Part shown: in pieces, positions 1 through 8,119 of the stretch
Layout of the letters: each line of letters opens with the position of its first letter
How positions within the stretch are numbered: position 1 is the stretch's first letter
Source: Myxococcus guangdongensis
GTDB lineage: Bacteria > Myxococcota > Myxococcia > Myxococcales > Myxococcaceae
DNA length: 64,000 bases
Assembly: GCF_024198255.1 (NCBI RefSeq)
Contig: NZ_JAJVKW010000012.1
Coordinates: forward strand, 248,001-312,000
Direction of reading: 5' to 3'
Position numbers and translations under genes: made by a program
The notes under the pieces: model-generated
Told to the model about the DNA's origin: nothing
Database searches by the model: none
What the model saw: the letters and a program-made list of their open reading frames with translations, nothing else

Positions 1-297
1 CTGCTTGACGCCGTAGCCCTTGGCCCAGACCAGCTTGCCCTGGTCGAACACGGCGAGGCTCAGGCCGGGGACCTTGTACAGCTCCATCCACTGCGGCAGG
101 GACAGGTGGCGCGGCGTCTCTCCGGGCAACGAGATGCCGGGCAGGCCCTCCTCCACGCGGGCCACGCGAGCAGCCTCCGCGGGACGCGACAGCCACTGCG
201 TCTGGGGTTTGGAAGGGGCCGCGCCGGTGAGCAGACCGAGCGCGAGCGCGCCCGTGAAGGACACGGCGGCGAGGCGGGAGGAAGGGACTCGAGACAT
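1..297 (-). CDS. Secreted serine hydrolase, beta-lactamase class C family (N-terminal part only)
   Basis: Only the first 99 codons lie in the window; the gene runs off the left edge. It starts at an ATG (295-297) and begins with a signal peptide (hydrophobic stretch about residues 10-26). Its translation aligns without gaps to the gene at 1439-3025, about 80% identical by hand count, so it is a paralogue. In that paralogue the region shown here precedes the S-x-x-K catalytic motif, so the active site itself is not visible. About 80 bp of leader upstream of the start also resembles the paralogue's leader. It lies downstream of the alpha/beta hydrolase at 473-1303 on the same strand. Function is inferred only from the paralogue. 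Confidence 0.8.
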   Translation of the reverse strand, partial: MSRVPSSRLAAVSFTGALALGLLTGAAPSKPQTQWLSRPAEAARVARVEEGLPGISLPGETPRHLSLPQWMELYKVPGLSLAVFDQGKLVWAKGYGVKQ

Positions 298-472
298 GGA
301 CGGGGTTCCTGGAGGACTCGCGCGTTGACGGGGTGTGTACGCGGAGGCCCTCACATGATTGCCTCGGCGTGTCGTCGCGAGAAACTCCCGGATTCTCCGG
401 GGAGCGTCGACCCTGGGTCGCCAGGCGACGCGCGTGGGGACACTCCCCGGGCTTGCTTCACGACAGGGACGC

Positions 473-1303
473 TCAGTTGCGGACGGCGGCGTGCTCGACG
501 GCCCAGCTCAGGGCCTGGTCCGCGATGGCCTCCCAGCCGGGCTGGGCCACGGTGTAGTGCGAGCGGCCGGGCACCTCGACGTACTCCGTGACGGCGCTCG
601 ACTTCGCGTAGCGCTTCGCGTTCTCGCGCTGGATGCTGGCCGGGAGGATGACGTCCAGGTCACCCGAGAGGAACAGCAGCGGGGCGCGCGCGTCGTTGCG
701 CAGATTCACGGTGACTTCCGAGTGCGGCGTCAGGTTCGCCAGCGCGCCCTGGAACAGCGCCCGGCCCGAGCCGGGGATGTACTGGGTGCGGTAGATTTCG
801 TCCGACTCCGCCTGCGTCAGCGTGTTGGTGAAGGCGTAGTGGAACTGCTCGGGCGTCATGGGCGCGTGGCGCTTGACGTTGGCGGGGTTGAGGAGCGTCG
901 ACGCGGTCGACTTGATGGTGGTGAAGGGCAGCGTGTAGACGCCCTTCACGGGGGCCGAGTGGATGGCCACGCCCGCCGCGCCCACGCCCCGGTCCAACAG
1001 CATCTGCACGAAGGCGCCGCCGAACGAGTGGCCCATGAGGATGGGCGGCGTGGGCAGCGCGCGGATGATGCGCTCGTAGTGGTCGACGATGTCCTTCACG
1101 CCCAGGTTGTTGAGCGGCGTCGGGTCCTTCTGCAGCGCCTCGACGCCGCCCTCCAGCCCGGGCCACGTCGGGGCGATGACGCGGTAGCCGGCCTTCTCGT
1201 AGCGGGCAATCCAGCCCTGCCAGCTGCGCGGCGTCATCCACATGCCGTGGATGAGGACGATGGTATCCGGCTGGCCCTGGGTCTGCTGAACGGTGGCGCT
1301 CAT
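473..1303 (-). CDS. Alpha/beta-fold hydrolase
   Basis: A 276-residue cytoplasmic alpha/beta hydrolase with no signal peptide. The HGMW oxyanion-hole motif is at residues 19-22, the nucleophile elbow GHSFGG puts Ser93 at the active site, the acid is in GDLD (Asp215 or Asp217) and the base is His249 in GRSHYT, so the triad is complete and correctly ordered. Length is usual for the family. The substrate cannot be told from sequence; it could be an esterase or a lactone/amide hydrolase. It sits between two paralogous secreted serine hydrolases on the same strand. The 135 bp ahead of its start contains a perfect dyad that may regulate it. Confidence 0.85.
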   Translation of the reverse strand: MSATVQQTQGQPDTIVLIHGMWMTPRSWQGWIARYEKAGYRVIAPTWPGLEGGVEALQKDPTPLNNLGVKDIVDHYERIIRALPTPPILMGHSFGGAFVQMLLDRGVGAAGVAIHSAPVKGVYTLPFTTIKSTASTLLNPANVKRHAPMTPEQFHYAFTNTLTQAESDEIYRTQYIPGSGRALFQGALANLTPHSEVTVNLRNDARAPLLFLSGDLDVILPASIQRENAKRYAKSSAVTEYVEVPGRSHYTVAQPGWEAIADQALSWAVEHAAVRN

Positions 1304-1409
1304 GACGTGCTCCCTCTTGGTTCACCGCGTCGTCGCGGTGTGCGGCGTTGACAAGGGGAACAGTACGGATTCGGGCCGGGGCGAAAAACAGGCGCCTGGG
1401 AAGAGCACT

Positions 1410-1426
1410 GTTTCCGCCCCGGAAAC
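1410..1426. promoter_or_regulatory. Perfect 7-bp dyad between serine hydrolase and alpha/beta hydrolase genes
   Basis: GTTTCCG (1410-1416) and CGGAAAC (1420-1426) form a perfect inverted repeat around CCC. In the minus-strand reading direction it comes 13 bases after the stop of the 1439-3025 gene and about 107 bases before the hydrolase start. It could be an operator for the hydrolase or a stem-loop ending the upstream transcript; no T-tract follows. Confidence 0.35.
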
Positions 1427-1438
1427 AATCCGGACGGG

Positions 1439-3025
1439 CTACTTCACCGTCGCGGCGCCGAGCGTCTCCAGCACCTTGCGCGCGTTGTCGTTCTTCGGGT
1501 TGAGCTCCAGCGACTTGCGGTAGCTCGCGGCGCCCTCGGCCTCGCGGCCCGCGGCCACATAGCCCTCGCCCAGGCTGTCGTGCGCGTTGGCGTCCTGGGG
1601 GAAGAGCGCGACGTTGGCCTCGAACAGCTTCAGCGCGTCGGGCAGGCGCCCCTCGCGCAACAGCGAGTAGCCCATGTCGTTGAGGATGGCCGGGCTCAAC
1701 TGCTCGTCCTGGGGAGCCTCCGCCTTGCGCGCCTTGAACCACGCGAGGGCGTCATCCACGCCCTTCAGGCGCATCAGCAGGTCCGCCGTCGTGGCGGGGG
1801 CCTCGGGACCGACTTCGAAGCCCTTCCAGCCGTGCGCGGCCTGGACGCTGGCGATGAGGCGCTCGAAGAGGAGCGAGCCGTTGTCGGAGTTGGTCATGAT
1901 GGCCACGCCGTTGCCGGACTCGGTGAAGGCCGTGAGGTTGGCGCGGTAGCCCTCGTTGCCTCCGCCGTGGCCGAACCACGCCTTGCCCACCGGCCGCATG
2001 AAGCCCACGCCGATGGCGCCCGACACGGGGTCATGCGCGAGCATCTGCTTCGCCATGGCCTGCGACACCAGGCGCTTGGACTGGCCGTGGTAGGCCTTGA
2101 ACATCTCGATGGCGGCGCGCGCCAGGTCGGACGGCGTCGTCCACAGGCCCGCGGGCGCCAGCTCCGGATGGACGCGCCAGCCGCCCTCGACGCTCTTGCC
2201 GCCGGGCGTGGTGCCCGTGGCGGCGCGCGGCGCGAGCGCCGGGGACAGGGGCTGCTCGAAGAAGCTGTCCTTCATGCCGAGCGGCGTGAGCACCGTCTCC
2301 TTCATGATTTGGGGGAACGGCTTCTTCAACTGGTCGACGAGCAACTGCTGGACGATGGTGGTGCCGCCGCCGCTGTAGCGCCGCAGCGTGCCGGGCACGG
2401 TGTTCACGCGCACGGCCGGCGAGTTGGCGGGCTTCTCACCGTCGAGAATCTGCTGCACCGTGGGCAGGGGCCCGTTGACGGGGTAGCCGGCGAAGCCGCC
2501 CACGGTGGTGCCCGCGGTGTGCGAGAGCAGGCGGCGCAACGTGACCTTCTGCTCCTGCGTGAACTCGTTGTCGGGGACCTTCCACGACACGAGCTTGTCG
2601 TTCACGTTCTCGTCGATGGACCACTTGCGCTTCTCGGCGTGGTGCAGCGCGGCCAGCGCCGTCATCGGCTTGCTGATGGACGCGGCCTGGAAGAGCGTGT
2701 CGATGGCGACGGGCTCGGTGCCGCCGGCGTGTTTGACGCCGTAGGCCTTGGTCCAGACGAGCTTGCCCTTCTCGAACACGGCGATGCTCAGGCCGGGGAC
2801 CTTGTACAGCTCCATCCACTGCGTCAGGGACAGGTGACGCGGCGTCTCTCCGGGGATGGAGACGGGAGCCATCCCTTCCTCCACGCGGGCCACATGCGCG
2901 GCCTCGGCGGGACGCGACAGCCACTGCGTCTGGGGTTTGGAAGGAGCCGCGCCGGTGAGCAGGCCGAGCGCGAGCGCGCTCGCGAGGGACACGACGGTGA
3001 GGCGAGGGGAGGGGAGTCGAGACAT
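1439..3025 (-). CDS. Secreted serine hydrolase (beta-lactamase class C family) with C-terminal TPRs
   Basis: A 528-residue protein. The ATG at 3023-3025 is chosen because the reading then begins with a clear signal peptide (residues about 9-27); the frame remains open further upstream, but that extension looks non-coding. The catalytic S-x-x-K motif is SISK at 116-119. The second motif is Tyr217-Ser-Gly rather than the usual Y-x-N, and an HGG triad lies near residue 353. This pattern fits the broad esterase/peptidase branch of the class C (DUF302-like EstB/D-Ala-D-Ala peptidase) fold more than a true beta-lactamase. Residues about 447-515 read as two tetratricopeptide repeats, an unusual addition suggesting a protein partner. 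It is a paralogue of the gene cut by the left edge. Confidence 0.85.
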   Translation of the reverse strand: MSRLPSPRLTVVSLASALALGLLTGAAPSKPQTQWLSRPAEAAHVARVEEGMAPVSIPGETPRHLSLTQWMELYKVPGLSIAVFEKGKLVWTKAYGVKHAGGTEPVAIDTLFQAASISKPMTALAALHHAEKRKWSIDENVNDKLVSWKVPDNEFTQEQKVTLRRLLSHTAGTTVGGFAGYPVNGPLPTVQQILDGEKPANSPAVRVNTVPGTLRRYSGGGTTIVQQLLVDQLKKPFPQIMKETVLTPLGMKDSFFEQPLSPALAPRAATGTTPGGKSVEGGWRVHPELAPAGLWTTPSDLARAAIEMFKAYHGQSKRLVSQAMAKQMLAHDPVSGAIGVGFMRPVGKAWFGHGGGNEGYRANLTAFTESGNGVAIMTNSDNGSLLFERLIASVQAAHGWKGFEVGPEAPATTADLLMRLKGVDDALAWFKARKAEAPQDEQLSPAILNDMGYSLLREGRLPDALKLFEANVALFPQDANAHDSLGEGYVAAGREAEGAASYRKSLELNPKNDNARKVLETLGAATVK

Positions 3026-3255
3026 GGAGGAGGTTCCTGGAGGGGCTCGCGCGATGACGGGGAGACGCGTGAGGGCCCGCATGATTGCCGCGGGGGCGCC
3101 GCGCCTCGTGGAAAGCCACGATACGAAACGAACGCTCGAAGCGGAGTCTTGTCTCTCCGACAACTAAATCGAGCTCGGTGAGTGTCCCGAGGAACTCCGG
3201 AATTCGTCGGAACGAGAATCGGTAGACGGTCTCGATTTCCAAAAAGGGGTGACTG

Positions 3256-5466
3256 ATGGGCGGCACGACGTCGATTCGTGGTGGCTCTTCGACAGGTTCG
3301 TCCTCGGGGTCCTCGGGGTCCTCGGGGGCGGACGCGGCACGACGCGCCGAGGAAGCCCGGCAGCGGGCCGAGGCGGCGCGCAAGGCGGCGGAGGCGGCGC
3401 GCAAGGCAGCGGAGGCAGCCCGCAAGGCGGCGGAGGCGGCGCGGCTGGCGCAGGAGAAGGCGCGCGCGGACGCGGCGAAGGCGAAGCAGCAGGCACAGAA
3501 GCCGGGGCAGACGCCCGAGGAGCAGAAGGCCTCTCGCAAGGAGGCCGAGGCGGCGGCCAAGGCCCAGAAGGCGGCCGAGCAGCGTGCGTCCAAGGCCGAC
3601 GAGGCGCTGCGGGCCGCGGAGGAGAAGGCGGCGCGGACGGCCCGGCAGGCCCAGGGGGCGATGGGGCAGGCGAACGTGTTGGCGACGCAGCAGGGGCTGG
3701 CGCAGCCGTTCGACGACAAGAGCGTCAACGGCGTGAAGCCGAGGGCCGGCACGTCGGACGTGTCGTCGTTCGACGCCGCGCCGCGCAAGGAGGGCATGGA
3801 CAAGTTGTTGGGCAACGTGCCCGCGCCGCCGGGGAGCGTGGAGGGCTCCACTCTGCTGACGGAGGACGCGAAGGACGGGAAGGTCAACTGCCTGGACGTG
3901 GCGGCGGACTGGGTGGACAAGGCGTCGCCGGAGCTGCGTGCGCGCTCGGAGATGGTGTTCCTGCAGGACCAGCGGCCGGGGGCCGAGGGGCAGACGGGGC
4001 ACGTGGTGGTGCGGCAGGGTGAGCAGGTGTTGGACCCGACGACGAACCAGTCGTACGAGTCCATGGAGGCGTACAAGAAGGCGCAGCCGCAGTACCAGGA
4101 GGTGGGCAGCGTGCCGGCGGCGGACGCCAAGCGCATCTTCGACACGCAGCCGGGCTCGCCCGAGCGCGCCGCGGAGCAGGAGAAGGCGAAGCTGTCGCCC
4201 GCGCTGCAGAACATGATGGTGGCGGACGTGAGCGGGCCCGAGCAGCAGGCGTGGGACGCCTACGACGCGCACGTGAAGGCGGGGCCGCCCAAGGACCTGC
4301 CGCAGAACATGGGCTTGCGGCAGGAGATCCTCGAGGCCCACCAGGCGAAGACGAAGGAGCTGGCGGACGCGGCGAACAAGGCGTCGGTGGAGCGGCTGCG
4401 CACGGAGCTGGGCTCGACGCCGGAGGGCAAGAAGGTCCTGGAGGACCTGGACGCGCGGGGTGTCGGCATCAACGTCGTGGACGACGCGTCGTACGCGCAG
4501 CTGCCGGGCGCGGGGACGGATGGGCACGCGTTGCCGGGCAACGGCGACATCACGTTGAGCCGCGAGGGCGCGACGGTGGACGTGCTCCGGCGCGAGGCGC
4601 AGCGCTCGGCGGAGACGCAGCAGTTGAAGTTGCCGACGACGCCCGAGGAGGGCGAGCGGCTGGCGTTGTCGGTGTCGGAGACGTTGAAGGCGAATCCCAG
4701 CCAGCCGGTGGAGTTCGAGGACGCGGGCATCCACGTCGTGGCGATGAGGAACCCGAAGGCTTCGCTGGTGGAGAACGGGGGCAGCGTGCTGGACGTCGCG
4801 TCGTTCTCTCCGTCGTTCACGCAGGAGGCGCAGGAGGAGGGGAAGAAGCCGGGCAGCGACACCATCGTCAACACGAGCTTCTACGACTTCGCCGCGTGGG
4901 GGACGAACCCGGTGGGGCAGGTGGTGAAGAACGGCGAGGTGATTGCGGGAGGCTCGGACCCGGACCGCTTCTACGCGGCGTGGACGGACTCGGGCTTGAA
5001 GTTCGGGCAGGGAGATCCGCCGAAGGACTCGAACCTGGCGTTCGGTGGCGCGGTGCCGGTCATCATCAACAACACGCCGTATGGCGTGGGCAATCAGTAC
5101 AAGCCAGGGACGGACGCGGCGGCGCCGGACAAGGGGGACCCCGGGGCGTTCGCGGGGGACCTGACGCAGCGGAACAACGAGAGCTTCCGTGCGCAGGAGG
5201 AGCGCGGCAAGGAGGTCGGGAAGATCATCGTCGGGTATGACCGCGACACGGGCACGACGTACGTGGTGGCGCAGGAGGACGGCTCCAAGCCGGGCAAGAC
5301 GCTCTCGGAGATTCGCGACGCGCTGGTGAAGCTCGGCGTGGATGACGCGGTGTCGTTCGACGGCTCGGACTCGGCGACGCTCGTGCGCGACGACCAGGTG
5401 AAGGTGGAGCCGGGCTGGGCGAAGAACCAGACCATCCCGTACGGGCTCCGGCTCAGCCTGGATTGA
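3256..5466 (+). CDS. Large coiled-coil protein with papain/transglutaminase-like and NAGPA-like regions
   Basis: A 736-residue protein of unknown role. The ATG at 3256 follows an AAAAAGGGG ribosome site. Residues 8-24 are Ser/Gly-rich, then 25-135 is an Ala/Glu/Arg/Lys coiled coil containing three exact seven-residue repeats. Residues about 185-275 carry Cys212 (NCLD), His249 (GHVV) and Asp260 (LDPTTN), in the order and spacing of a transglutaminase/papain-like triad. The C-terminal 220 residues end in a stretch (DGSDSATLV, about 702-710) resembling the Gly-Ser-rich signature of phosphodiester glycosidase (NAGPA/DUF2233) domains. There is no signal peptide. Both domain calls are by motif and remain inference. 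It stands alone, with 230 bp upstream and a candidate stem-loop downstream. Confidence 0.7.
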   Translation: MGGTTSIRGGSSTGSSSGSSGSSGADAARRAEEARQRAEAARKAAEAARKAAEAARKAAEAARLAQEKARADAAKAKQQAQKPGQTPEEQKASRKEAEAAAKAQKAAEQRASKADEALRAAEEKAARTARQAQGAMGQANVLATQQGLAQPFDDKSVNGVKPRAGTSDVSSFDAAPRKEGMDKLLGNVPAPPGSVEGSTLLTEDAKDGKVNCLDVAADWVDKASPELRARSEMVFLQDQRPGAEGQTGHVVVRQGEQVLDPTTNQSYESMEAYKKAQPQYQEVGSVPAADAKRIFDTQPGSPERAAEQEKAKLSPALQNMMVADVSGPEQQAWDAYDAHVKAGPPKDLPQNMGLRQEILEAHQAKTKELADAANKASVERLRTELGSTPEGKKVLEDLDARGVGINVVDDASYAQLPGAGTDGHALPGNGDITLSREGATVDVLRREAQRSAETQQLKLPTTPEEGERLALSVSETLKANPSQPVEFEDAGIHVVAMRNPKASLVENGGSVLDVASFSPSFTQEAQEEGKKPGSDTIVNTSFYDFAAWGTNPVGQVVKNGEVIAGGSDPDRFYAAWTDSGLKFGQGDPPKDSNLAFGGAVPVIINNTPYGVGNQYKPGTDAAAPDKGDPGAFAGDLTQRNNESFRAQEERGKEVGKIIVGYDRDTGTTYVVAQEDGSKPGKTLSEIRDALVKLGVDDAVSFDGSDSATLVRDDQVKVEPGWAKNQTIPYGLRLSLD
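3376..3438 (+). repeat. Three 21-bp in-frame tandem repeats encoding AARKAAE-type heptads
   Basis: Three near-identical 21-bp units encode consecutive Ala-Arg-Lys-Ala-Ala-Glu-Ala heptads (residues 41-61) of the coiled-coil segment of the 736-residue protein. Such in-frame repeats can expand or contract by slippage. Confidence 0.8.
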
Positions 5467-5480
5467 GCTGCGTGACTCGG

Positions 5481-5505
5481 AGCGGCGCGTGAGTGGCGCG
5501 CCGCT
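5481..5505 (+). terminator. Candidate stem-loop terminator
   Basis: AGCGGCGCG (5481-5489) pairs perfectly with CGCGCCGCT (5497-5505) across a 7-base loop, 15 bases after the stop of the 736-residue protein gene. There is no following T-run, as is usual in this GC-rich DNA, so the call rests on the stem and its position. Confidence 0.45.
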
Positions 5506-5908
5506 TCGAGAGACCACGTGGAGGACGGGCCCGTCACGTCGATGCGAGGGTGCTCGGCGCTGACGGGCGCTGTGTGCATCCGGGATGGGATGTCGCGTCC
5601 GCGCGCTGGGATGCCCGTTCGAAACACCTGAAGTTCATGCGCGGACAGCTGCCGCTCGGGTGGGCGGTCCTCCGTGCGGGTGTGACTCCGTGGGCCTCGT
5701 TCGTGCAGTCGCCGGCTTCGCTTTGGCAGGGGTGCCAGAGCTGTTTAGATTCATTCCTGCGGCGAGGACGAGTGACACGGGGTCGAGATGCGGCACCGGG
5801 CATGGCTCCCTTCACGCCAGGGAGGAGATGCATGCTCGAATCAGACGTCACGCCTGCTTGCCTGGGTTCGCGGCGAGTCCTCCATGAGCTCCAGCCTGGA
5901 GGCCTGCC
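5506..5908. other. Intergenic region without a convincing gene
   Basis: About 400 bp between the candidate terminator and the next gene. Open frames here look like non-coding GC-rich shadow and none has a good start signal. The region must contain the promoter for the 309-residue protein/PIN operon, but no clear promoter motif was found. A GGAG ribosome site ends it just before 5909. Confidence 0.5.
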
Positions 5909-6838
5909 ATGAGCCTGCTGCATGAAATCAAGTTGAAGGGGGCCGCGGTCCATGCGGAGCGAATCTCGGCGCCGCTGTTCCAGGACTTGCTGCACATCTT
6001 CGTGGAGGGAGCGCAGCGGGCCCTCCGCTTTCGCATCGAGGGGCGCAGCACGGCTCGAGGAGGCGTGCCCGCGTGGCTCAGGTCCGCCGCGCAGTTCGAT
6101 CTCCTCCTCGAGTCGGAGTCCGAGGCTGGCGTCTTCAAGGTGGAGTCGAGGCCGCTGAAGCAGGTGCTCCCCGAGCATCTGCGCTCGAGTGAGGCCCTGG
6201 CCGACGTGGGCGCGGAGGGGAGCGCGGTCGACCTGTTCGAGGCGGGGCTCGAGGATGCGCTCGCGGGCGTGGCGGACAGCGACAGGTTCGATGAGGGGCT
6301 GGTGGAGACCTTCAGTGCGTTCGCCAGGCTCTTCGACCAGGGCGTGGAGGGCATCGAGGTCATCAACGGGCACGCCTTTCCCATCGACGTGGAGGGCGTG
6401 GAGCGAGTCGCCCGGCTGCGGCGGCAGACGCCCCCTCCTCGGGCCATCCGCATCGCGGGGAAACTGGATGCCATCCGGCACAGTGACCGCTTCTTCACCC
6501 TGATTCTGGAGAGTGGTGCCGCGCTTCGAGGGGTCTGGGAGCGCCTGGACTCCGACAGGGTGACGGCGTCGTTCGGTCAGAAGGTCATCGTGTCGGGGGT
6601 GGCCGTGTTCCGCCCCTCCGGCTCGGTGTTGCGCATCGAGGCGGAGCACATCGAGCCCGCGTCTTCGCGGCAGGCGACGCTCTGGTCGGTGCTCCCCAGG
6701 CCGCTGTTCACGCCGATGGACCCGAGAGCCTTGCGGCAATCTCAAGATGAGCGCTCGGGCCTCTCTGCGATTTTCGGCCAATGGCCGGGCGAGGAGACGG
6801 AGGACGAATTCTCCGCCGCGCTGCGGGAGCTCTCGTGA
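5909..6838 (+). CDS. Uncharacterised 309-residue protein coupled to a PIN-domain toxin
   Basis: I do not recognise the family. The ATG at 5909 follows a GGAGG site. The protein is soluble, with no signal or membrane segment, is rich in acidic residues, and has a beta-rich C-terminal half (about 180-255) read by eye as strands. Its stop (6836-6838) overlaps the GTG start of the PIN-domain gene by four bases, so the two are translationally coupled. Position makes it the likely antitoxin or regulatory partner of the nuclease. It is three to four times longer than a normal VapB antitoxin and has no recognisable DNA-binding ribbon-helix-helix or AbrB domain. Function is inferred from context only. 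Confidence 0.7.
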   Translation: MSLLHEIKLKGAAVHAERISAPLFQDLLHIFVEGAQRALRFRIEGRSTARGGVPAWLRSAAQFDLLLESESEAGVFKVESRPLKQVLPEHLRSSEALADVGAEGSAVDLFEAGLEDALAGVADSDRFDEGLVETFSAFARLFDQGVEGIEVINGHAFPIDVEGVERVARLRRQTPPPRAIRIAGKLDAIRHSDRFFTLILESGAALRGVWERLDSDRVTASFGQKVIVSGVAVFRPSGSVLRIEAEHIEPASSRQATLWSVLPRPLFTPMDPRALRQSQDERSGLSAIFGQWPGEETEDEFSAALRELS

Positions 6839-7299
6839 GCACGTCGACCGGGTTGGTGCTCCTCGATACGAACATCCTGGTGCATCTGTTGAGGGCCTCA
6901 TCTCTGGGCAAGAAGGTGGCCGAGGACCATGCCTTGCTGGGCAAGGGGCCTCGGCCGCTCATCTCCGTCGTCACGGTGGGAGAGGCGCTGGCCTTCGCGA
7001 AGAAGCGAGGTTGGGGAGCACAGAAGGTCTCGAAGCTTCACGCGCTGCTTCGACAGCTCGTGGTGGTGGACATCCACCTGGACGCGGTGCTCGAGCGGTA
7101 TGCGAACTTCGATGCCTTCTGCGGGTCGAAGGGGCGAGCGCTCGGCAAGAACGACTTGTGGATTGCCGCCACTGCGTCGGCGGTCAGCGCGTTGCTGCTG
7201 ACCACCGACAAGGACTTCGACCTGCTCCACTCCGAGCGCTTGTTGGCGCGTTCCTGGTTCGACCCGGCACCTGTCGGGGGTACGGCCGGCGGCGTGTGA
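6835..7299 (+). CDS. PIN-domain ribonuclease, VapC-like toxin
   Basis: A 154-residue PIN domain starting at the GTG at 6835, inside the preceding gene's stop (GTGA overlap), with GGGAG at 6825-6829. The four acidic residues that bind metal are present in the usual order: Asp11 (LLDTN), Glu50 (VGEAL), Asp107 (KNDLWIAA) and Asp125 (TTDKDF). The family cuts tRNA or rRNA and is normally held in check by a co-encoded antitoxin; here the partner is the 309-residue protein just upstream. The frame is open further upstream (to 6781), but the coupled GTG keeps the PIN fold complete. It ends seven bases before the convergent epsA stop. Confidence 0.85.
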   Translation: MSTSTGLVLLDTNILVHLLRASSLGKKVAEDHALLGKGPRPLISVVTVGEALAFAKKRGWGAQKVSKLHALLRQLVVVDIHLDAVLERYANFDAFCGSKGRALGKNDLWIAATASAVSALLLTTDKDFDLLHSERLLARSWFDPAPVGGTAGGV

Positions 7300-7306
7300 G
7301 GCGCGC

Positions 7307-8119
7307 CTACTCCGGCTTCCCGCCCGTCCGCTTCCACAGCTCGCGCGCCAGAATCGTGGCGAAGCGCGAGTCATTCAGGATGTACCGGCGCCACAGGCGC
7401 TTGGGCTCATGGGTCAGGCGGTACAGCCACTCGAAGCCCGCCTTGGCAATCCACTGCGGGGCGCGCTTCGCCGTGCCCGCGATGAAGTCGAACCCCGCCC
7501 CCACGCCAATCGCCACCGTGGGACCCAGCTTCTGCGACACCTGCGAAATCCACACCTCCTGCTTCGGGCTGCCCAGCGCCACGAAGAGCAGATGCGGGTC
7601 CTTCTCCCGGATGCTCGCGACAATCGGGTCGTTCTGCGCGTCCCCCGCGTCCGTGCGCACCATCGGCGAATCCCACCCCACCACCTCCACCCCGAACTTC
7701 TCTCCCACGATTCGCGCCACCTTCTCCGCCACCCCCGGGCCCGCGCCCAGCAGGTACACCCGCCACTTGCGCTCCGCCCCCAGCTTCATCAGCGGCAGAA
7801 TCAAATCCGAACCCGCGATGCGCTCGGGCAGCGCCACGTCCAGCGCCTTCGACGCCCAGACGATGGGCATCCCATCCACCACCGAAATCGCCGCGCGCGA
7901 GTACGCCTCGCGGAACTGCGCGTTGTCCTCCGCCAGCACCACGTGGTCCACGTTGGCCGTGAACACGTAGCCGCCCTGGCGTGAGTCCACCAGCCGGCCA
8001 ATCTCCAGCACCGCCTCCTCGAAGGTGAGCTGGTCGATGGCCAGCTGGCCGATGCTCAGCCGAGGGTGGCCCGTGGTGAACGGCGTCGTCTGCTTCGTGT
8101 CCGGAGTCGCGGCAGTCAT
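7307..8119 (-). CDS. epsA: EpsA-like WecG/TagA/CpsF family glycosyltransferase
   Basis: A 270-residue GT26-family enzyme that adds a sugar to the lipid-linked repeat unit on the inner face of the cytoplasmic membrane. Family landmarks are all present: TANVDH (54-59), DGMPIVW (82-88), LGSPKQE, GVGAGFDFIAG, and the C-terminal GFEWLYRL..EP.RLWRRY block that tethers the enzyme to the membrane. The start ATG overlaps the epsB stop by four bases (ATGA at 8116-8119). In Myxococcus xanthus the equivalent gene is at one end of the exopolysaccharide locus, as here. It converges with the PIN-toxin gene. Confidence 0.85.
   Translation of the reverse strand: MTAATPDTKQTTPFTTGHPRLSIGQLAIDQLTFEEAVLEIGRLVDSRQGGYVFTANVDHVVLAEDNAQFREAYSRAAISVVDGMPIVWASKALDVALPERIAGSDLILPLMKLGAERKWRVYLLGAGPGVAEKVARIVGEKFGVEVVGWDSPMVRTDAGDAQNDPIVASIREKDPHLLFVALGSPKQEVWISQVSQKLGPTVAIGVGAGFDFIAGTAKRAPQWIAKAGFEWLYRLTHEPKRLWRRYILNDSRFATILARELWKRTGGKPE

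Noticed and set aside
359..1351. Long plus-strand open frame opposite the alpha/beta hydrolase
   Set aside because: It is antisense to a gene with a complete catalytic triad, is extremely Arg/Val/Gly-rich and has no ribosome site; typical of GC-rich shadow frames.
1439..3025. Calling this gene an antibiotic-resistance beta-lactamase
   Set aside because: It has S-x-x-K, but Tyr-Ser-Gly replaces the usual Y-x-N and TPRs are present; this fits the general esterase/peptidase branch better than a true beta-lactamase.
2824..5517. 897-codon minus-strand open frame across the 736-residue protein gene
   Set aside because: Its protein is almost entirely Arg/Leu/Val/His-rich low-complexity sequence with no domain; it mirrors the third-position bias of the real plus-strand gene.
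5493..5912. 139-codon plus-strand open frame in the gap after the 736-residue protein
   Set aside because: No ribosome site, starts inside the terminator stem, and has no recognisable composition or domain.
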